Assembly (NCBI GenBank): GCA_903914955.1
Contig: CAIWRB010000232.1
Span: 1-39,304, forward strand
Source: an uncultured Chloroflexota bacterium
Lineage (GTDB): Bacteria > Chloroflexota > Anaerolineae > Anaerolineales > Villigracilaceae
Reading direction: 5' to 3'
DNA: 39,304 nt
The notes below the pieces were generated by a model that saw nothing but the letters and a program-made list of their open reading frames with translations, did not search any database and was not told the DNA's origin. The position numbers were made by a program, and so were the translations under genes. This document shows positions 7,788-17,576 of the stretch, one piece after another (the stretch's first letter is position 1; each line of letters starts with the position of its first letter).

Positions 7788-8903
7788 CCCAAATGCATCA
7801 TTCAGCCAATCAAGAAATCCTTTTTCCTGCGGCTTGACCGATGTTCCCAGACTCTCCGCCAACTTCTCGAACAGCTCATGCTGTTCCTTTGTCAACTTGG
7901 ATGGGATGGCAACATTGATCATCACCATTTGATCACCACGGTTTTTACTGCGGACGTGCGGTACGCCCTTGCCTCTAAGATGAAATATTTTTCCAGGCTG
8001 TGTGCCGGCTGGGATCTTCAATTTTTCATCGCCATCGATCGTTGGCACCTGTACTTCTGCACCGAGCACAGCCTGTGCCACATTGATATCAAGGTTTAAC
8101 AAAATATCGTTCTCACGACGTTTGAAGAATTGATGTGGTTTCACATCCAGGACGACAAACAAACTTCCATTCGGTCCGCCAAATGCACCGGGACCGCCTT
8201 CGTTATTCAAGCGGATCTGTGTGCCCGCATCCACACCAGCCGGGATCTGTACTTTCTTCTTTATATTCTTGCGTTCCAAACCAGCGCCGCGACAAGTTTT
8301 ACATGGCGACGAAATTATTTGACCGCGCCCATTGCAGGTTGGGCAAGCCCCAGTCTGCACCATCTGACCTAAAAAGGTCTGACGCACCTGGCGAACTTCA
8401 CCCTGCCCATTACAAGTGGAACATTTTGTGGGCGTTGTACCGGGCTGTGCGCCGTTTCCTTTACACATGGAACAAGTCTCTTCACGTTGAAATTCGATCT
8501 CCTTTTCAACACCGAAGACTGCTTCTTCAAACTTCAAAGATACTTGCATTTGCAAGTCACGACCGCGGCGTGGAGCATTGCGTGAGCGGCGGCCAGTGGA
8601 GAATCCAAATCCACCGAGGATCTCCTCGAACAAGTCGCCGAAATCGGTAGAGTAATCGTGGAAGCCGCCGCTGCCCATGCCGCCAAGCCCTTCCTTGCCA
8701 AAGCGGTCATAGCGCGCGCGCTTATCAGAATCGGAAAGCACACCATAGGCTTCATTGATCTCTTTAAATTTTTCCTCGGCGTCAGTCTCCTTGCTTACAT
8801 CAGGATGAAACTGACGCGCAAGTTTACGGAATGCGCCTTTAAGTTCATCATCCGACGCGCCCTTGCCAACACCAAGAATTTCATAATAATCGCGATTGCT
8901 CAT
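7782..8903 (-). CDS. dnaJ: Chaperone DnaJ (Hsp40)
   Basis: J-domain co-chaperone that stimulates DnaK ATPase and delivers unfolded clients. The 373-aa protein has the J domain with HPD (33-35), a Gly/Phe-rich linker ([12 protein letters not shown] region), four CxxCxGxG zinc repeats ([32 protein letters not shown]) and two C-terminal beta domains. It is a full type-I DnaJ. Last gene of hrcA-grpE-dnaK-dnaJ. No Shine-Dalgarno is visible: the spacer before its ATG is wholly made of octamer repeats, so translation may depend on the upstream gene. Confidence 0.97.
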   Translation of the reverse strand: MSNRDYYEILGVGKGASDDELKGAFRKLARQFHPDVSKETDAEEKFKEINEAYGVLSDSDKRARYDRFGKEGLGGMGSGGFHDYSTDFGDLFEEILGGFGFSTGRRSRNAPRRGRDLQMQVSLKFEEAVFGVEKEIEFQREETCSMCKGNGAQPGTTPTKCSTCNGQGEVRQVRQTFLGQMVQTGACPTCNGRGQIISSPCKTCRGAGLERKNIKKKVQIPAGVDAGTQIRLNNEGGPGAFGGPNGSLFVVLDVKPHQFFKRRENDILLNLDINVAQAVLGAEVQVPTIDGDEKLKIPAGTQPGKIFHLRGKGVPHVRSKNRGDQMVMINVAIPSKLTKEQHELFEKLAESLGTSVKPQEKGFLDWLNDAFGG

Positions 8904-8959
8904 TCGTTTACACGCTTACAGGTTTGCAGGTTAACGTTCGAACCTATCAACTTGTGAAC
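8904..8959. repeat. Seven-unit octamer array filling the dnaK-dnaJ gap
   Basis: The 57-bp gap is almost exactly 7 x 8 bp: TCGTTTAC, ACGCTTAC, AGGTTTGC, AGGTTAAC, GTTCGAAC, CTATCAAC, TTGTGAAC. Units mostly end in AAC or TAC. The array abuts the dnaJ start codon on one side and the dnaK stop on the other. Confidence 0.65.
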
Positions 8960-8960
8960 G

Positions 8961-10856
8961 TTACTCCTGCACTTCACCATCAACAACGTCAGGACCCGCA
9001 CCCTCATTATTGGATGAAGAACCTTCGGCCGCTTCGCCCGCACCCGCGGCTTGACCTTGCTCATAGACAGATGCGCCTATCTTTTGAATGACCAGCCCCA
9101 ACGCTTCCGTAGCGGCTTTGATCTTGTCCACATCCTCACTCAACGCGGCAGACTTTGCCTCCGCGATCTTTGCTTCAACGTCACTGCGAACTTCAGCGGG
9201 GATTTTATCCCCAAATTCACGCAAAGCTTTCTCTCCAGCATAAACCATATTATCGGCATTGTTGCGGGTCTCGATCAATTCCTTGCGCTTGCGATCTTCG
9301 TCAGCGTGTGTTTCCGCGTCTTTGCGCATTTTTTCAATTTCGCCATCGCTCAACCCAGAGGAAGCGGTGATGGTGATGTGTTGTGTATTCCCCGAGGCTT
9401 TGTCTTTCGCGCTGACTTTCATGATGCCGTTCGCGTCCACATCAAAGGTCACTTCAACCTGCGGAACACCGCGCGGTGACGGGGGGATTCCATCCAAAGT
9501 AAATCTGCCTAATGATTTGTTGTCACTCGCCATGGATCGTTCACCTTGCAGAACATGGATCTCGACCTGCGTTTGATTATCAGACGCGGTGGAAAATACC
9601 TGTGATCGGCGTGTAGGGATGGTTGTATTTCGTTCAATTTGAGCGGTGGCAACACCGCCCATGGTTTCAATGGAAAGTGTCAACGGCGTAACATCCAAAA
9701 GTAGAATATCTTTTACTTCTCCACCGAGAACACCAGCCTGGATCGCCGCGCCGATAGCGACCACTTCATCGGGGTTGACTCCTTTGTGCGGGTCTTTGCC
9801 AAAAAATGCGCGGACGCGGTCTTGAATTGCGGGCATACGAGTCATGCCACCCACCAGAACTATTTCATCAATGTTGCCTGCATTTAATCCAGCGTCAGAT
9901 AATGCCTGCTTGACAGGGGCAATGGTTCGGTCGACCAGGTCCGCTGTTAGTTGCTCCAACTTGGCGCGGGACATCGTCATCACCAAATGTTTGGGGCCGC
10001 TTGTGTTCGCAGTCAGATAAGGCAGGTTGATCTCGGTCTGCATCATGGTTGAAAGTTCGATCTTGGCTTTTTCAGAAGCTTCTTTCAAACGCTGTAATGC
10101 CTGACGGTCATTTTGCAGATCGATGCCATTGTCTTTTTTGAATGTCTCGATCAAATGATCCATGATGCGCAGATCAAAATCGTCACCGCCGAGAAAGGTA
10201 TCTCCGCTTGTGGCGCGTACCTGAAAGACTCCATCGCCTACATCCAAAATGGAGACATCGAAAGTGCCTCCGCCCAGGTCATATACGACGATGACTTCAT
10301 TCTTCTTTTTATCCAGACCATACGCGAGGGATGAAGCGGTTGGTTCATTGATGATACGCAAAACTTCAAGACCCGCGATCTTGCCCGCGTCTTTCGTGGC
10401 GTTTCGCTGTGCGTCATTGAAATAGGCGGGGACGGTGATGACGGCTTGCGTGACGGGTTCGCCGAGATAGGCTTCCGCGTCGGCTTTTATTTTCGCGAGG
10501 ATCATCGCTGAAACTTCGGGCGGCGAATAATCTTTTTCATCGAGTGTCACTCGCACATCGCCGTTATCAGCGGCGGTCACGGCATACGGCACGCGTTTCT
10601 TGGTATGCACCACTTGCGCGTCATCGGCTTTGCGTCCCATAAAACGCTTGACTGAAAAAATGGTGTTGTTCGGATTCGTGATGGCTTGATTGCGTGCTAC
10701 ACGCCCCACCAAACGTTCGTGGTTTTTATTGACAGCCACCACAGAAGGGACGAGTCGTTCTCCTTCCGCAGATGGGATCACGATCGGTTCGCCACCCGAC
10801 ATAACGGCGGCCACTGAATTGGTTGTGCCTAGATCTATTCCAATAATTTTGCCCAT
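8961..10856 (-). CDS. dnaK: Chaperone DnaK (Hsp70)
   Basis: ATP-dependent Hsp70 chaperone. The 631-aa protein has the N-terminal nucleotide-binding domain starting [14 protein letters not shown], the phosphate-2 region [14 protein letters not shown], the adenosine motif [10 protein letters not shown], the linker [12 protein letters not shown], the substrate-binding domain and a C-terminal lid. It ends with a Gly/Ser-rich tail and the DVVDGEVQE type motif that contacts DnaJ. Length is typical (about 610-640). A GAGG Shine-Dalgarno lies 5 nt before the ATG. Between grpE and dnaJ in the hrcA operon. Confidence 0.98.
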   Translation of the reverse strand: MGKIIGIDLGTTNSVAAVMSGGEPIVIPSAEGERLVPSVVAVNKNHERLVGRVARNQAITNPNNTIFSVKRFMGRKADDAQVVHTKKRVPYAVTAADNGDVRVTLDEKDYSPPEVSAMILAKIKADAEAYLGEPVTQAVITVPAYFNDAQRNATKDAGKIAGLEVLRIINEPTASSLAYGLDKKKNEVIVVYDLGGGTFDVSILDVGDGVFQVRATSGDTFLGGDDFDLRIMDHLIETFKKDNGIDLQNDRQALQRLKEASEKAKIELSTMMQTEINLPYLTANTSGPKHLVMTMSRAKLEQLTADLVDRTIAPVKQALSDAGLNAGNIDEIVLVGGMTRMPAIQDRVRAFFGKDPHKGVNPDEVVAIGAAIQAGVLGGEVKDILLLDVTPLTLSIETMGGVATAQIERNTTIPTRRSQVFSTASDNQTQVEIHVLQGERSMASDNKSLGRFTLDGIPPSPRGVPQVEVTFDVDANGIMKVSAKDKASGNTQHITITASSGLSDGEIEKMRKDAETHADEDRKRKELIETRNNADNMVYAGEKALREFGDKIPAEVRSDVEAKIAEAKSAALSEDVDKIKAATEALGLVIQKIGASVYEQGQAAGAGEAAEGSSSNNEGAGPDVVDGEVQE

Positions 10857-10870
10857 GAATTCCTCGTAAT

Positions 10871-10910
10871 TTTTAACGTTTGCACGTTCGAACGTTTAAA
10901 CATCCAGACG
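10871..10910. repeat. Five-unit octamer array in grpE-dnaK gap
   Basis: Consecutive 8-mers TTTTAACG, TTTGCACG, TTCGAACG, TTTAAACA, TCCAGACG run up to the grpE stop codon (10911-10913). Same ACGTT-rich family as in the dnaK-dnaJ and ybaB-recR gaps. Confidence 0.62.
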
Positions 10911-11465
10911 TTACTGTGCCACCCTCACGAGGGCAGGTCGTATTACACGTTCCCCAAACATGTATCCATTTTGCACGACCGCGATCACGTGTTCGCTTTC
11001 AACGTCAGCATTCGGTTCGTGCGAGATCGCTTCGTGGAAGTTCGGGTCAAATGCGGCGCCTTCCGCCGCAATGCGTTTCACGCCTTCAGCATCCAAAATA
11101 TTTTGGAGTTTACGCGCGATGAGTTCAATGCCGCTGGCCCATGCGTCATCCGGCGGGCGGTTTTGCAACGCACGTTCCAGATCGTCGAGCGCAGGCAAAA
11201 CTTTTTTGATAATGTCGCCTTTCATCGAAGCGTACATCATTTCGTTATCGCGTGCCACACGGTTTTTATAATTCTGAAACTCCGCCTGAGACCTTTGCCA
11301 GCCATCTTTATATTCAGACGCCTTGGAGTGTGCTTCTGCCAACTGACTGAGCAACGCATCCAACTTAGCGACAGGCTGCTCATCCACAACTGGCGTTTCT
11401 TCCGCTGCAGGGGGTTGAGTTGCATCAATTTCTTCTTCGTATATGTCTTTCTTTTTATCAGTCAT
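10911..11465 (-). CDS. grpE: Nucleotide exchange factor GrpE
   Basis: GrpE releases ADP from DnaK. The 184-aa product has an acidic, disordered N-terminal tail (about 1-50), a long coiled-coil helix (DALLSQLAEAHSKASEYKDG onward, with RSQAEFQNYKNRVARD) and the C-terminal beta wing with HEAISHEPN and GYMFGERVIRPALVRVA. The frame is open to a GTG at 11513, but the ATG at 11465 (MTDKKKD) gives the usual N terminus and has a purine-rich GAGAGTGAG segment just upstream. Operon member between hrcA and dnaK. Confidence 0.94.
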   Translation of the reverse strand: MTDKKKDIYEEEIDATQPPAAEETPVVDEQPVAKLDALLSQLAEAHSKASEYKDGWQRSQAEFQNYKNRVARDNEMMYASMKGDIIKKVLPALDDLERALQNRPPDDAWASGIELIARKLQNILDAEGVKRIAAEGAAFDPNFHEAISHEPNADVESEHVIAVVQNGYMFGERVIRPALVRVAQ

Positions 11466-11530
11466 GCTCTCACTCTCAAAAAATAATTTCAAGGAATACG
11501 GACATAAATCCACATTCCAAAATCTAATGT

Positions 11531-12571
11531 TTACTCACTCTCAATACTATCATTCACCAGATTACTTAACAGGCTTGCGACATATCGAACCGTTGGGATC
11601 GTGCGCGCGTAGGACATGCGCATGGGACCTAAAACACCCAAAGTGCCTGTTGCCAGACCGGGCGCGCCATATCTTGCGATGACCATTGAACATTGACGGA
11701 GTTCCTGCCACCCGCCCGCGCCTCCGATCAGAACCTGCAATCCGCCGACACTGCTGTGGGTGGATGCGCGTGCAAGAAAATCCTGCAGATTTGATCTTTC
11801 TTCAAATAGCCGCATGGCCCAACGCGCGTCATCTGAAGACTCTGCGAATTCAGGTTCGCTCAAAACATTGGTCAATCCGTCTGTGTAGATTTCGCCTGAA
11901 GCGCTTTCGGACGTGCGCTTCATATCCTGCACCAGAAGCGTGATGATATCCTGTTCGAGCGCGTCAGTGCGGGATGCCTGGGCCGCGATCGCTTCTCCAG
12001 AAAGGCCAACCAACAGCGAGTTCAGATGTGTTGCGGCCTGACTAAGTCGATCTTGAGTAACGGGTTCGGCCAATGTCAAAACTTGCTGGTCAACTTCACC
12101 GCCATCCAGTACCAAAACCATCAAGACTTGCCGTCCCTGCGTGGAGATCAGCTCAATATGCTTGAAGCGGATCGTTTCGGCGTGCGGTGCTGTGACCAGT
12201 GATACACCCTGTGATTGATGCGCGAGAACTGAAGCGGCCAGAGTCATCCATTGTTCAACATCAGGGCGCACCTGAAAGAATTGATGTGAGATGGTATTTT
12301 GTACCGAGGCTGGCAATTCCGCTTTTTGCATCATCTGTCCGACAAAAATGCGATAGCCTTCTTCGGCTGGCACACGACCGGCGGATGTGTGTGGCTGCCT
12401 GAGGTAGCCCATCTCTGTCAGCGCGGACATTTCATTTCGGACGGTGGCCGTACTCAGGTCAAGGTGAAAGCGCTCTACCAGTCGCTTTGAGCCAACGGGC
12501 TGCGCCGTCTCAATGTAATCACGAATGAGGAGCAATAGAATTGTACGCTGTCTTTCGGTAAGTTCAGGCAT
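11531..12571 (-). CDS. hrcA: Heat-inducible transcription repressor HrcA
   Basis: HrcA represses class I heat-shock operons by binding the CIRCE operator, with GroEL as co-regulator. The 346-aa protein starts MPELTERQRTILLLLIRDYI, then the winged helix with TAQPVGSKRL and STATVRNEM, followed by the GAF-like dimer domain and the C-terminal segment VLGPMRMSYARTIP. Length matches the family. It heads hrcA-grpE-dnaK-dnaJ. No intact CIRCE is visible upstream, and the best promoter would give an almost leaderless mRNA. Confidence 0.95.
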   Translation of the reverse strand: MPELTERQRTILLLLIRDYIETAQPVGSKRLVERFHLDLSTATVRNEMSALTEMGYLRQPHTSAGRVPAEEGYRIFVGQMMQKAELPASVQNTISHQFFQVRPDVEQWMTLAASVLAHQSQGVSLVTAPHAETIRFKHIELISTQGRQVLMVLVLDGGEVDQQVLTLAEPVTQDRLSQAATHLNSLLVGLSGEAIAAQASRTDALEQDIITLLVQDMKRTSESASGEIYTDGLTNVLSEPEFAESSDDARWAMRLFEERSNLQDFLARASTHSSVGGLQVLIGGAGGWQELRQCSMVIARYGAPGLATGTLGVLGPMRMSYARTIPTVRYVASLLSNLVNDSIESE

Positions 12572-12581
12572 GACGGCTCAT

Positions 12582-12611
12582 AGTCTAACATGCAAAAATG
12601 AAGAGCGTCAA
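12582..12611 (-). promoter_or_regulatory. Candidate promoter of the hrcA operon
   Basis: Minus-strand TTGACG (12606-12611), an 18-bp spacer and TAGACT (12582-12587). The predicted start near 12575 is only about 4 nt from the hrcA ATG and no Shine-Dalgarno is present. Confidence 0.5.
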
Positions 12612-12630
12612 TAAGAGGAGTGTAAGAGTT

Positions 12631-12671
12631 TATAAAAAATATTCCTGCTGTATGCGGGAATATTTTTTATA
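12631..12671 (-). terminator. Rho-independent terminator after glpX
   Basis: A perfect 15-bp inverted repeat (12631-12645 with 12657-12671), ATATTCC core, 11-nt loop and A/T tracts on both sides. It ends the frr-uppS-cdsA-glpX unit before hrcA and could work in both directions. Confidence 0.88.
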
Positions 12672-12711
12672 CAAAAGACAACTGCCTCAGCAAGCCGAGG
12701 CCATCCAGAAT

Positions 12712-13704
12712 TTAATAATGGATCGAGCTTAGATTATCCAATTTGTCGGTGCTGTGCGTGGCGTGGATGCGGCGGATGGTGCCAGTTAGTCCGCGCACCA
12801 CGAGACTTTCCGTTGTGATGTGATCGCCGTAATAGCGGACTCCTTGAAGCAATTCGCCATCTGTGATGCCGGTTGTTGCAAAGAACACATCTTCAGAGGA
12901 GACGAGATCGTTCATAGTAAGGATCTTATCGAAATCATAACCTGCTTCACGACCGCGTCTTAATTCATCTTCATCACGCGCAAATAACTTGCCTTGAATT
13001 TCTCCGCCCATTGCGCGTAACGCACAGGCTGTGATCACGCCTTCCGGCGTGCCTCCGATACCGAATAAAACGTCTACACCTGAGTTTGGCTGGGCAGTCA
13101 TTAAGGCCGCAGCTACGTCACCATCGGGAATTTCGCGGATGCGCGCACCGGCTTTGCGAATCTCTGCGATCATGTCATCATGTCTTGGGCGGTCAAGGAT
13201 GATCGTAGTTAGATCTTCCACCGCCCTGCCTTTTGCTCTGGCAATGGCGATCAGATTTTCGGTGATCGACTTTTCAATATTAATGACGCCTTTGGCTTCG
13301 GGGCCGACCGCGATCTTGTTCATATATAAAAATGGGCCGGGGTCGAACATCGTCCCGCGCGGAGCAACCGCCACCATCGCGAGCGAATTTGAGCGGCCAA
13401 ATGCCAGGGGGCGGGTCCCATCAATCGGGTCCACTGCAACATCCACGTCAGGTTGTGAACCGTTACCCACTATTTCACCATTGAATAACATCGGCGCTTT
13501 ATCCTTTTCCCCTTCCCCGATGACGATGACGCCGTTCATATCCACAGTGCCGAGGACTAAGCGCATCGCGTTGACTGCGGCTTGATCAGCCCCTTCTTTA
13601 TCACCGCGCCCCATAAAGCGGCCCGCCAGCATGGCCGCGGCTTCGGTGACGCGCGCCAATTCTAGCGCGAGATTTCGAGTAGGAGTAGCGCCAAGAACGA
13701 CCAT
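12712..13704 (-). CDS. glpX: Fructose-1,6-bisphosphatase class II (GlpX)
   Basis: Dephosphorylates fructose-1,6-bisphosphate in gluconeogenesis. The 330-aa protein has GlpX features: GEGEKDKAPML metal-binding segment, DPIDGTRPLAFG, an IGGTPEGVITA glycine loop and an ATTGITDGELL region. The frame extends to 13773, but the ATG at 13704 (MVVLGATPTRNLALE) is preceded by GGAG at 6-nt spacing, avoids overlap with cdsA and matches the usual GlpX N terminus. It follows cdsA by 14 nt, so it is likely co-transcribed with the lipid genes. Confidence 0.95.
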   Translation of the reverse strand: MVVLGATPTRNLALELARVTEAAAMLAGRFMGRGDKEGADQAAVNAMRLVLGTVDMNGVIVIGEGEKDKAPMLFNGEIVGNGSQPDVDVAVDPIDGTRPLAFGRSNSLAMVAVAPRGTMFDPGPFLYMNKIAVGPEAKGVINIEKSITENLIAIARAKGRAVEDLTTIILDRPRHDDMIAEIRKAGARIREIPDGDVAAALMTAQPNSGVDVLFGIGGTPEGVITACALRAMGGEIQGKLFARDEDELRRGREAGYDFDKILTMNDLVSSEDVFFATTGITDGELLQGVRYYGDHITTESLVVRGLTGTIRRIHATHSTDKLDNLSSIHY

Positions 13705-13718
13705 TTGAATCTCCGAAT

Positions 13719-14531
13719 TTATAGGATGAAGAACACGAGAAAATAATAACCGATCAGCGCGCCCCATAACCACGAATCAATGCGGTCGAAGAAACCACCG
13801 TGACCGGGAATAATATCGCTTGAATCTTTGATGCCCGATTGACGTTTGATCATGCTTTCGCCAAGATCGCCCAGGGTGGGCAGGGTGCCGAGCAATAATC
13901 CAAGGATCGCGCCCTGCCAGATGGTAATATCGCTTGTCAGATTTCCAAAAGTTTTAAACACCCAGACATAAAACCCGCCTGTGATCAACCCCGTGAAAAC
14001 ACTGGCGGCATAGCCTTCCCAGCTTTTCTTTGGACTGAGGCGCGGCGCCATTTTATGTTTGCCGTACGCCCTGCCAATGGAGTACGCGCCCGAATCCGCT
14101 GCCCAGACGCAGAACATCACCAGCATGAACCACCAGCCGCCTTCAGGCAGGTTTCGAAGTTCGAAAAGGTATGATCCGATCCAGCCGATGTAGGTAATGC
14201 CGGTCACGGTGATGGCAAAATCAAGCGCGGCTTGATCACGGCCGCGCTCATAAATAATTAGATGGTACGCCAATGCTACAAGTATGCTTGCAGCAAACGC
14301 GGGCTGCGCAAATGCGGGAAAGAACATGCGCGTGATGGTAACCAACGCCACGCCTCCCACGGTAACATGCATCTGCGGTTCGAATTTCACTGCCTGAAAA
14401 AGGTGAACATATTCCCAAGCCGCGCCTATCAGGAATGTACCCAATAATAAATAATAAAAGATGCCGCCTAACAGGATGGCGGGTACGCCAATTAGAGCAA
14501 GTCCGAGAGAAGTGATCAGTCTTTTACGCAT
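13719..14531 (-). CDS. cdsA: Phosphatidate cytidylyltransferase
   Basis: Membrane enzyme making CDP-diacylglycerol from phosphatidate and CTP, the branch point of phospholipid synthesis. The 270-aa protein is hydrophobic with about seven to eight predicted membrane segments and carries the family signature near the C terminus: [34 protein letters not shown] and FDRIDS. It overlaps uppS by 8 nt, the conserved uppS-cdsA arrangement. Confidence 0.96.
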   Translation of the reverse strand: MRKRLITSLGLALIGVPAILLGGIFYYLLLGTFLIGAAWEYVHLFQAVKFEPQMHVTVGGVALVTITRMFFPAFAQPAFAASILVALAYHLIIYERGRDQAALDFAITVTGITYIGWIGSYLFELRNLPEGGWWFMLVMFCVWAADSGAYSIGRAYGKHKMAPRLSPKKSWEGYAASVFTGLITGGFYVWVFKTFGNLTSDITIWQGAILGLLLGTLPTLGDLGESMIKRQSGIKDSSDIIPGHGGFFDRIDSWLWGALIGYYFLVFFIL

Positions 14532-15270
14532 TTGATTCCTGAAGTTCCCCCGAAGCTACCTTCCCGTAGCGCCTATCGCGATGGGCGAACGACTCCAATG
14601 CCTGGCGATATTCTTCCTTATTAAAATCAGGCCAATAGGTCGGCGTGACATACCATTCTGAATAGGCGGCCTGCCAGATCAGAAAATTACTTACGCGCAA
14701 CTCACCTGATGTGCGGATGATAAGATCAGGGTCAGGGACACCCGCAGTATATAGATATTTACTGACCATTTCATCTGTCACTTTTTCAGGAGGCACGCCA
14801 TCTTTCATGATGCGCTGGATGGCCTGCACAATTTCGTCACGCCCGCCATAGTTGAAGGCGATGTTCAAGATCAAACGGTCGTTATTCTTGGTGACCTCAA
14901 TGGCATCCAGTACTTTTTTCTGAAGAGATGGAGCGAGCCGTTCCAGTCGTCCGATGTGACGTAACTGTACGCCTTCCTTATTTAATTCATTAAGCTCACG
15001 GTCAATCACATCTTCGAGAATATACATCAGCCCTTTTACTTCCTCGGGCGGGCGGCCCCAATTCTCGGTGGAAAAAGCATAGATCGTGAGATATTTAACC
15101 CCAAATTCAACACTGGCGCGGATCACGCGGCGCAGGTTTTCAGTCCCCGCTTTATGCCCAGCCAGACGCGGCAAACCGCGTTGCAAAGCCCAGCGCCCGT
15201 TACCATCCATGATCATGGCAACGTGCTGAGGAAATTTTTCAAGAGGAATTGCAGAGGGGGTTTCAGTCAT
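14524..15270 (-). CDS. uppS: Undecaprenyl diphosphate synthase
   Basis: Cis-prenyltransferase making the lipid carrier for cell-wall synthesis. The 248-aa protein shows motif [11 protein letters not shown] with catalytic D22, the STENWGRP segment, FNYGGRDEI, and the C-terminal [20 protein letters not shown] and WPDF motifs. Length matches the family. The ATG has no visible Shine-Dalgarno. Downstream of frr and upstream of cdsA, as in many bacteria. Confidence 0.97.
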   Translation of the reverse strand: MTETPSAIPLEKFPQHVAMIMDGNGRWALQRGLPRLAGHKAGTENLRRVIRASVEFGVKYLTIYAFSTENWGRPPEEVKGLMYILEDVIDRELNELNKEGVQLRHIGRLERLAPSLQKKVLDAIEVTKNNDRLILNIAFNYGGRDEIVQAIQRIMKDGVPPEKVTDEMVSKYLYTAGVPDPDLIIRTSGELRVSNFLIWQAAYSEWYVTPTYWPDFNKEEYRQALESFAHRDRRYGKVASGELQESNA

Positions 15271-15321
15271 GTATTAGGTACTCTTTTAATGCCGCGCACG
15301 ACATCTCAAAAGAAAATACAA

Positions 15322-15891
15322 CTACACTTCCATGATTTCCAATTCTTTGTTGTAACCATGTTTTCCAATATCTTCAATAAATTTATCGGTCAACTTTTGA
15401 AGGTCTTCTTCGCCGCGTTTGAGGTCATCTTCAGTGATCAATCTTTCTTTTTCATAATCACGGATGTCATTGTGCAGGTCGCGCCGAATATTTCGTACCG
15501 CAACACGGGCTTCTTCAAGACGGTGGTGCATTTGCTTGACCAGATCACGGCGGCGTTCTTCATCCAGGGGAGGCAGATTCAGATGGATGACTTTGCCGTC
15601 AGAATTGGGATTCAACCCAAGGTTTGAGGCACGGATCGCTTTTTCTATATCTTTGATGGATCCTAAATCGAACGGCTTGATCATCAACGAGCGCGGTTCA
15701 GGCGCGCTGATGGTGGCTAGCTGTATAAGGTGAGTGGGCGTCCCGTAATAATCCACAGAGAGTCTTTCCACCAGCGCAGGACTGGCCCGCCCAGTACGGA
15801 CGCCAGCGAGATCCTCCGAAAGGGATTGGATCGCTCCACGCATACGGGAGTCTGCATCTTTCAAAAGATCTTTTATTTCATCGGTACTCAC
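15322..15891 (-). CDS. frr: Ribosome recycling factor
   Basis: RRF splits post-termination ribosomes with EF-G. The 189-aa product has the typical helices: ADSRMRGAIQSLSEDLAGVRTGRASPALVE, the PEPRSLMIKPFD segment, ASNLGLNPNSDGKVIHLNLPPL and the RRDLVKQMHHRLEEARVAVR helix (given here in part). The start is the GTG at 15891, preceded by AGGAGG at 6-nt spacing; an upstream in-frame start at 15927 lacks this and would add 12 non-family residues. Separated from pyrH by a terminator, so it needs its own promoter in 15892-16097. Confidence 0.96.
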   Translation of the reverse strand: MSTDEIKDLLKDADSRMRGAIQSLSEDLAGVRTGRASPALVERLSVDYYGTPTHLIQLATISAPEPRSLMIKPFDLGSIKDIEKAIRASNLGLNPNSDGKVIHLNLPPLDEERRRDLVKQMHHRLEEARVAVRNIRRDLHNDIRDYEKERLITEDDLKRGEEDLQKLTDKFIEDIGKHGYNKELEIMEV

Positions 15892-15917
15892 TGTATTCCT
15901 CCTACCGCTTGTTAAAT

Positions 15918-15957
15918 AAATTACCAAACTTACTAACTGAAATTACGAAAATACGAA
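15918..15957. repeat. Weak octamer periodicity upstream of frr
   Basis: On the minus strand 8-mers TTCGTATT, TTCGTAAT, TTCAGTTA follow each other, with a looser continuation. It resembles the octamer arrays of the dnaK operon but is less regular. Confidence 0.35.
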
Positions 15958-16097
15958 CATAATTTTGGTCTGGTTATTTACTTGGCACTTTGTGAAAAAT
16001 GATTACGCTTCAAGGATACCTTAAAACAAGAATTTATGCTATGGGAGCACATCAAAACGATAGAAAATGGAAAAAGTTGAGAGGCTCTCAACAAAAA

Positions 16098-16134
16098 ATC
16101 CTCTTTCTGTCCCGAAAACAAGAAGAAAGAGGAT
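16098..16134 (-). terminator. Rho-independent terminator after pyrH
   Basis: Perfect 11-bp stem ATCCTCTTTCT/AGAAAGAGGAT with a 15-nt loop and a run of six T on the minus strand immediately after it, 18 nt past the pyrH stop. Confidence 0.88.
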
Positions 16135-16152
16135 CGCTGCTAAAACGAAAAC

Positions 16153-16869
<717 letters not shown>

Positions 16870-16904
16870 TTATGCCTCCAAATTAATTCTCTGCCGTTTA
16901 TAAA

Positions 16905-16930
16905 AAAAGCCAACCCGAAGGCTGGCTTTT
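16905..16930 (-). terminator. Rho-independent terminator after tsf
   Basis: AAAAGCCA/TGGCTTTT stem with an inner CC/GG pair and CGAA loop, symmetric A and T tracts, 12 nt after the tsf stop. Read-through into pyrH remains possible, since the pyrH promoter was not identified. Confidence 0.85.
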
Positions 16931-16941
16931 AAAACTAATTA

Positions 16942-17544
16942 TTAATTTGTGCTTTCGCCCAGTTCCCAGCGCTGGAAGCGGCGCACGATCACACTCTCGC
17001 CGATGGCTGCAATATTTTGCAGGATCAGCTTTTCGATCGTGAGCGTTTCATCGCGGATGTAGGTCTGGCGCAGCAAGCAGGCTTCATCTTTGAATTTCTC
17101 AACGCGGCCTTCCACGATCTTGTCCATCATTTTTTCGGGCTTGCCTTCTTCGATCGCGCGCGCGCGCGCGATCTCAGCTTCGTGCTCAAGTTCTGCAGCA
17201 GGGATATCATCCGCAGAGACGTATTTAGGCGCGCTAGCTGCGATCTGTAAGGCGATCTCATGCGCGAGTGTACGGAATTTTTCAGCGCGAGCTACAAAAT
17301 CGGTTTCGCAATTTACTTCCACCATCACGCCCACGCGTCCGCCGCCGTGTGAATACATTTCCACAATACCATTGGAGGCAGTACGGTCAGCGCGCTTGGC
17401 GGCTGTTGCCATGCCTTTTTCACGCAGCCAATCAACAGCCTTTTGATAATCTCCATCGGCTTCCTGCAAGGCTTTGCGGCAATCCAACATGGGAGCGCTG
17501 GTCGCAGCACGCAATTCCTTGATCATTTGTGTTGTTATTTCCAT
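16942..17544 (-). CDS. tsf: Elongation factor Ts
   Basis: Nucleotide exchange factor for EF-Tu. The 200-aa protein has the UBA-like N-terminal domain (TTQMIKELRAATSAPMLDCR), the core with VEVNCETDFVAR (76-86) and a short second subdomain. It is the short form, about 200 aa as in Thermus, rather than the about 280-aa form of E. coli. AAGGAT precedes the ATG by 6 nt. It follows rpsB by 32 nt in the conserved order. Confidence 0.97.
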   Translation of the reverse strand: MEITTQMIKELRAATSAPMLDCRKALQEADGDYQKAVDWLREKGMATAAKRADRTASNGIVEMYSHGGGRVGVMVEVNCETDFVARAEKFRTLAHEIALQIAASAPKYVSADDIPAAELEHEAEIARARAIEEGKPEKMMDKIVEGRVEKFKDEACLLRQTYIRDETLTIEKLILQNIAAIGESVIVRRFQRWELGESTN

Positions 17545-17576
17545 TTCAATATCCTTAACTTTTTTATTCTGATCGA

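Noticed and set aside
12582-12640. CIRCE operator upstream of hrcA
   Set aside because: Only one half-site-like TTACACTC is visible; the partner at the required 9-bp spacing reads ACGCTCTTC and does not match GAGTGCTAA.
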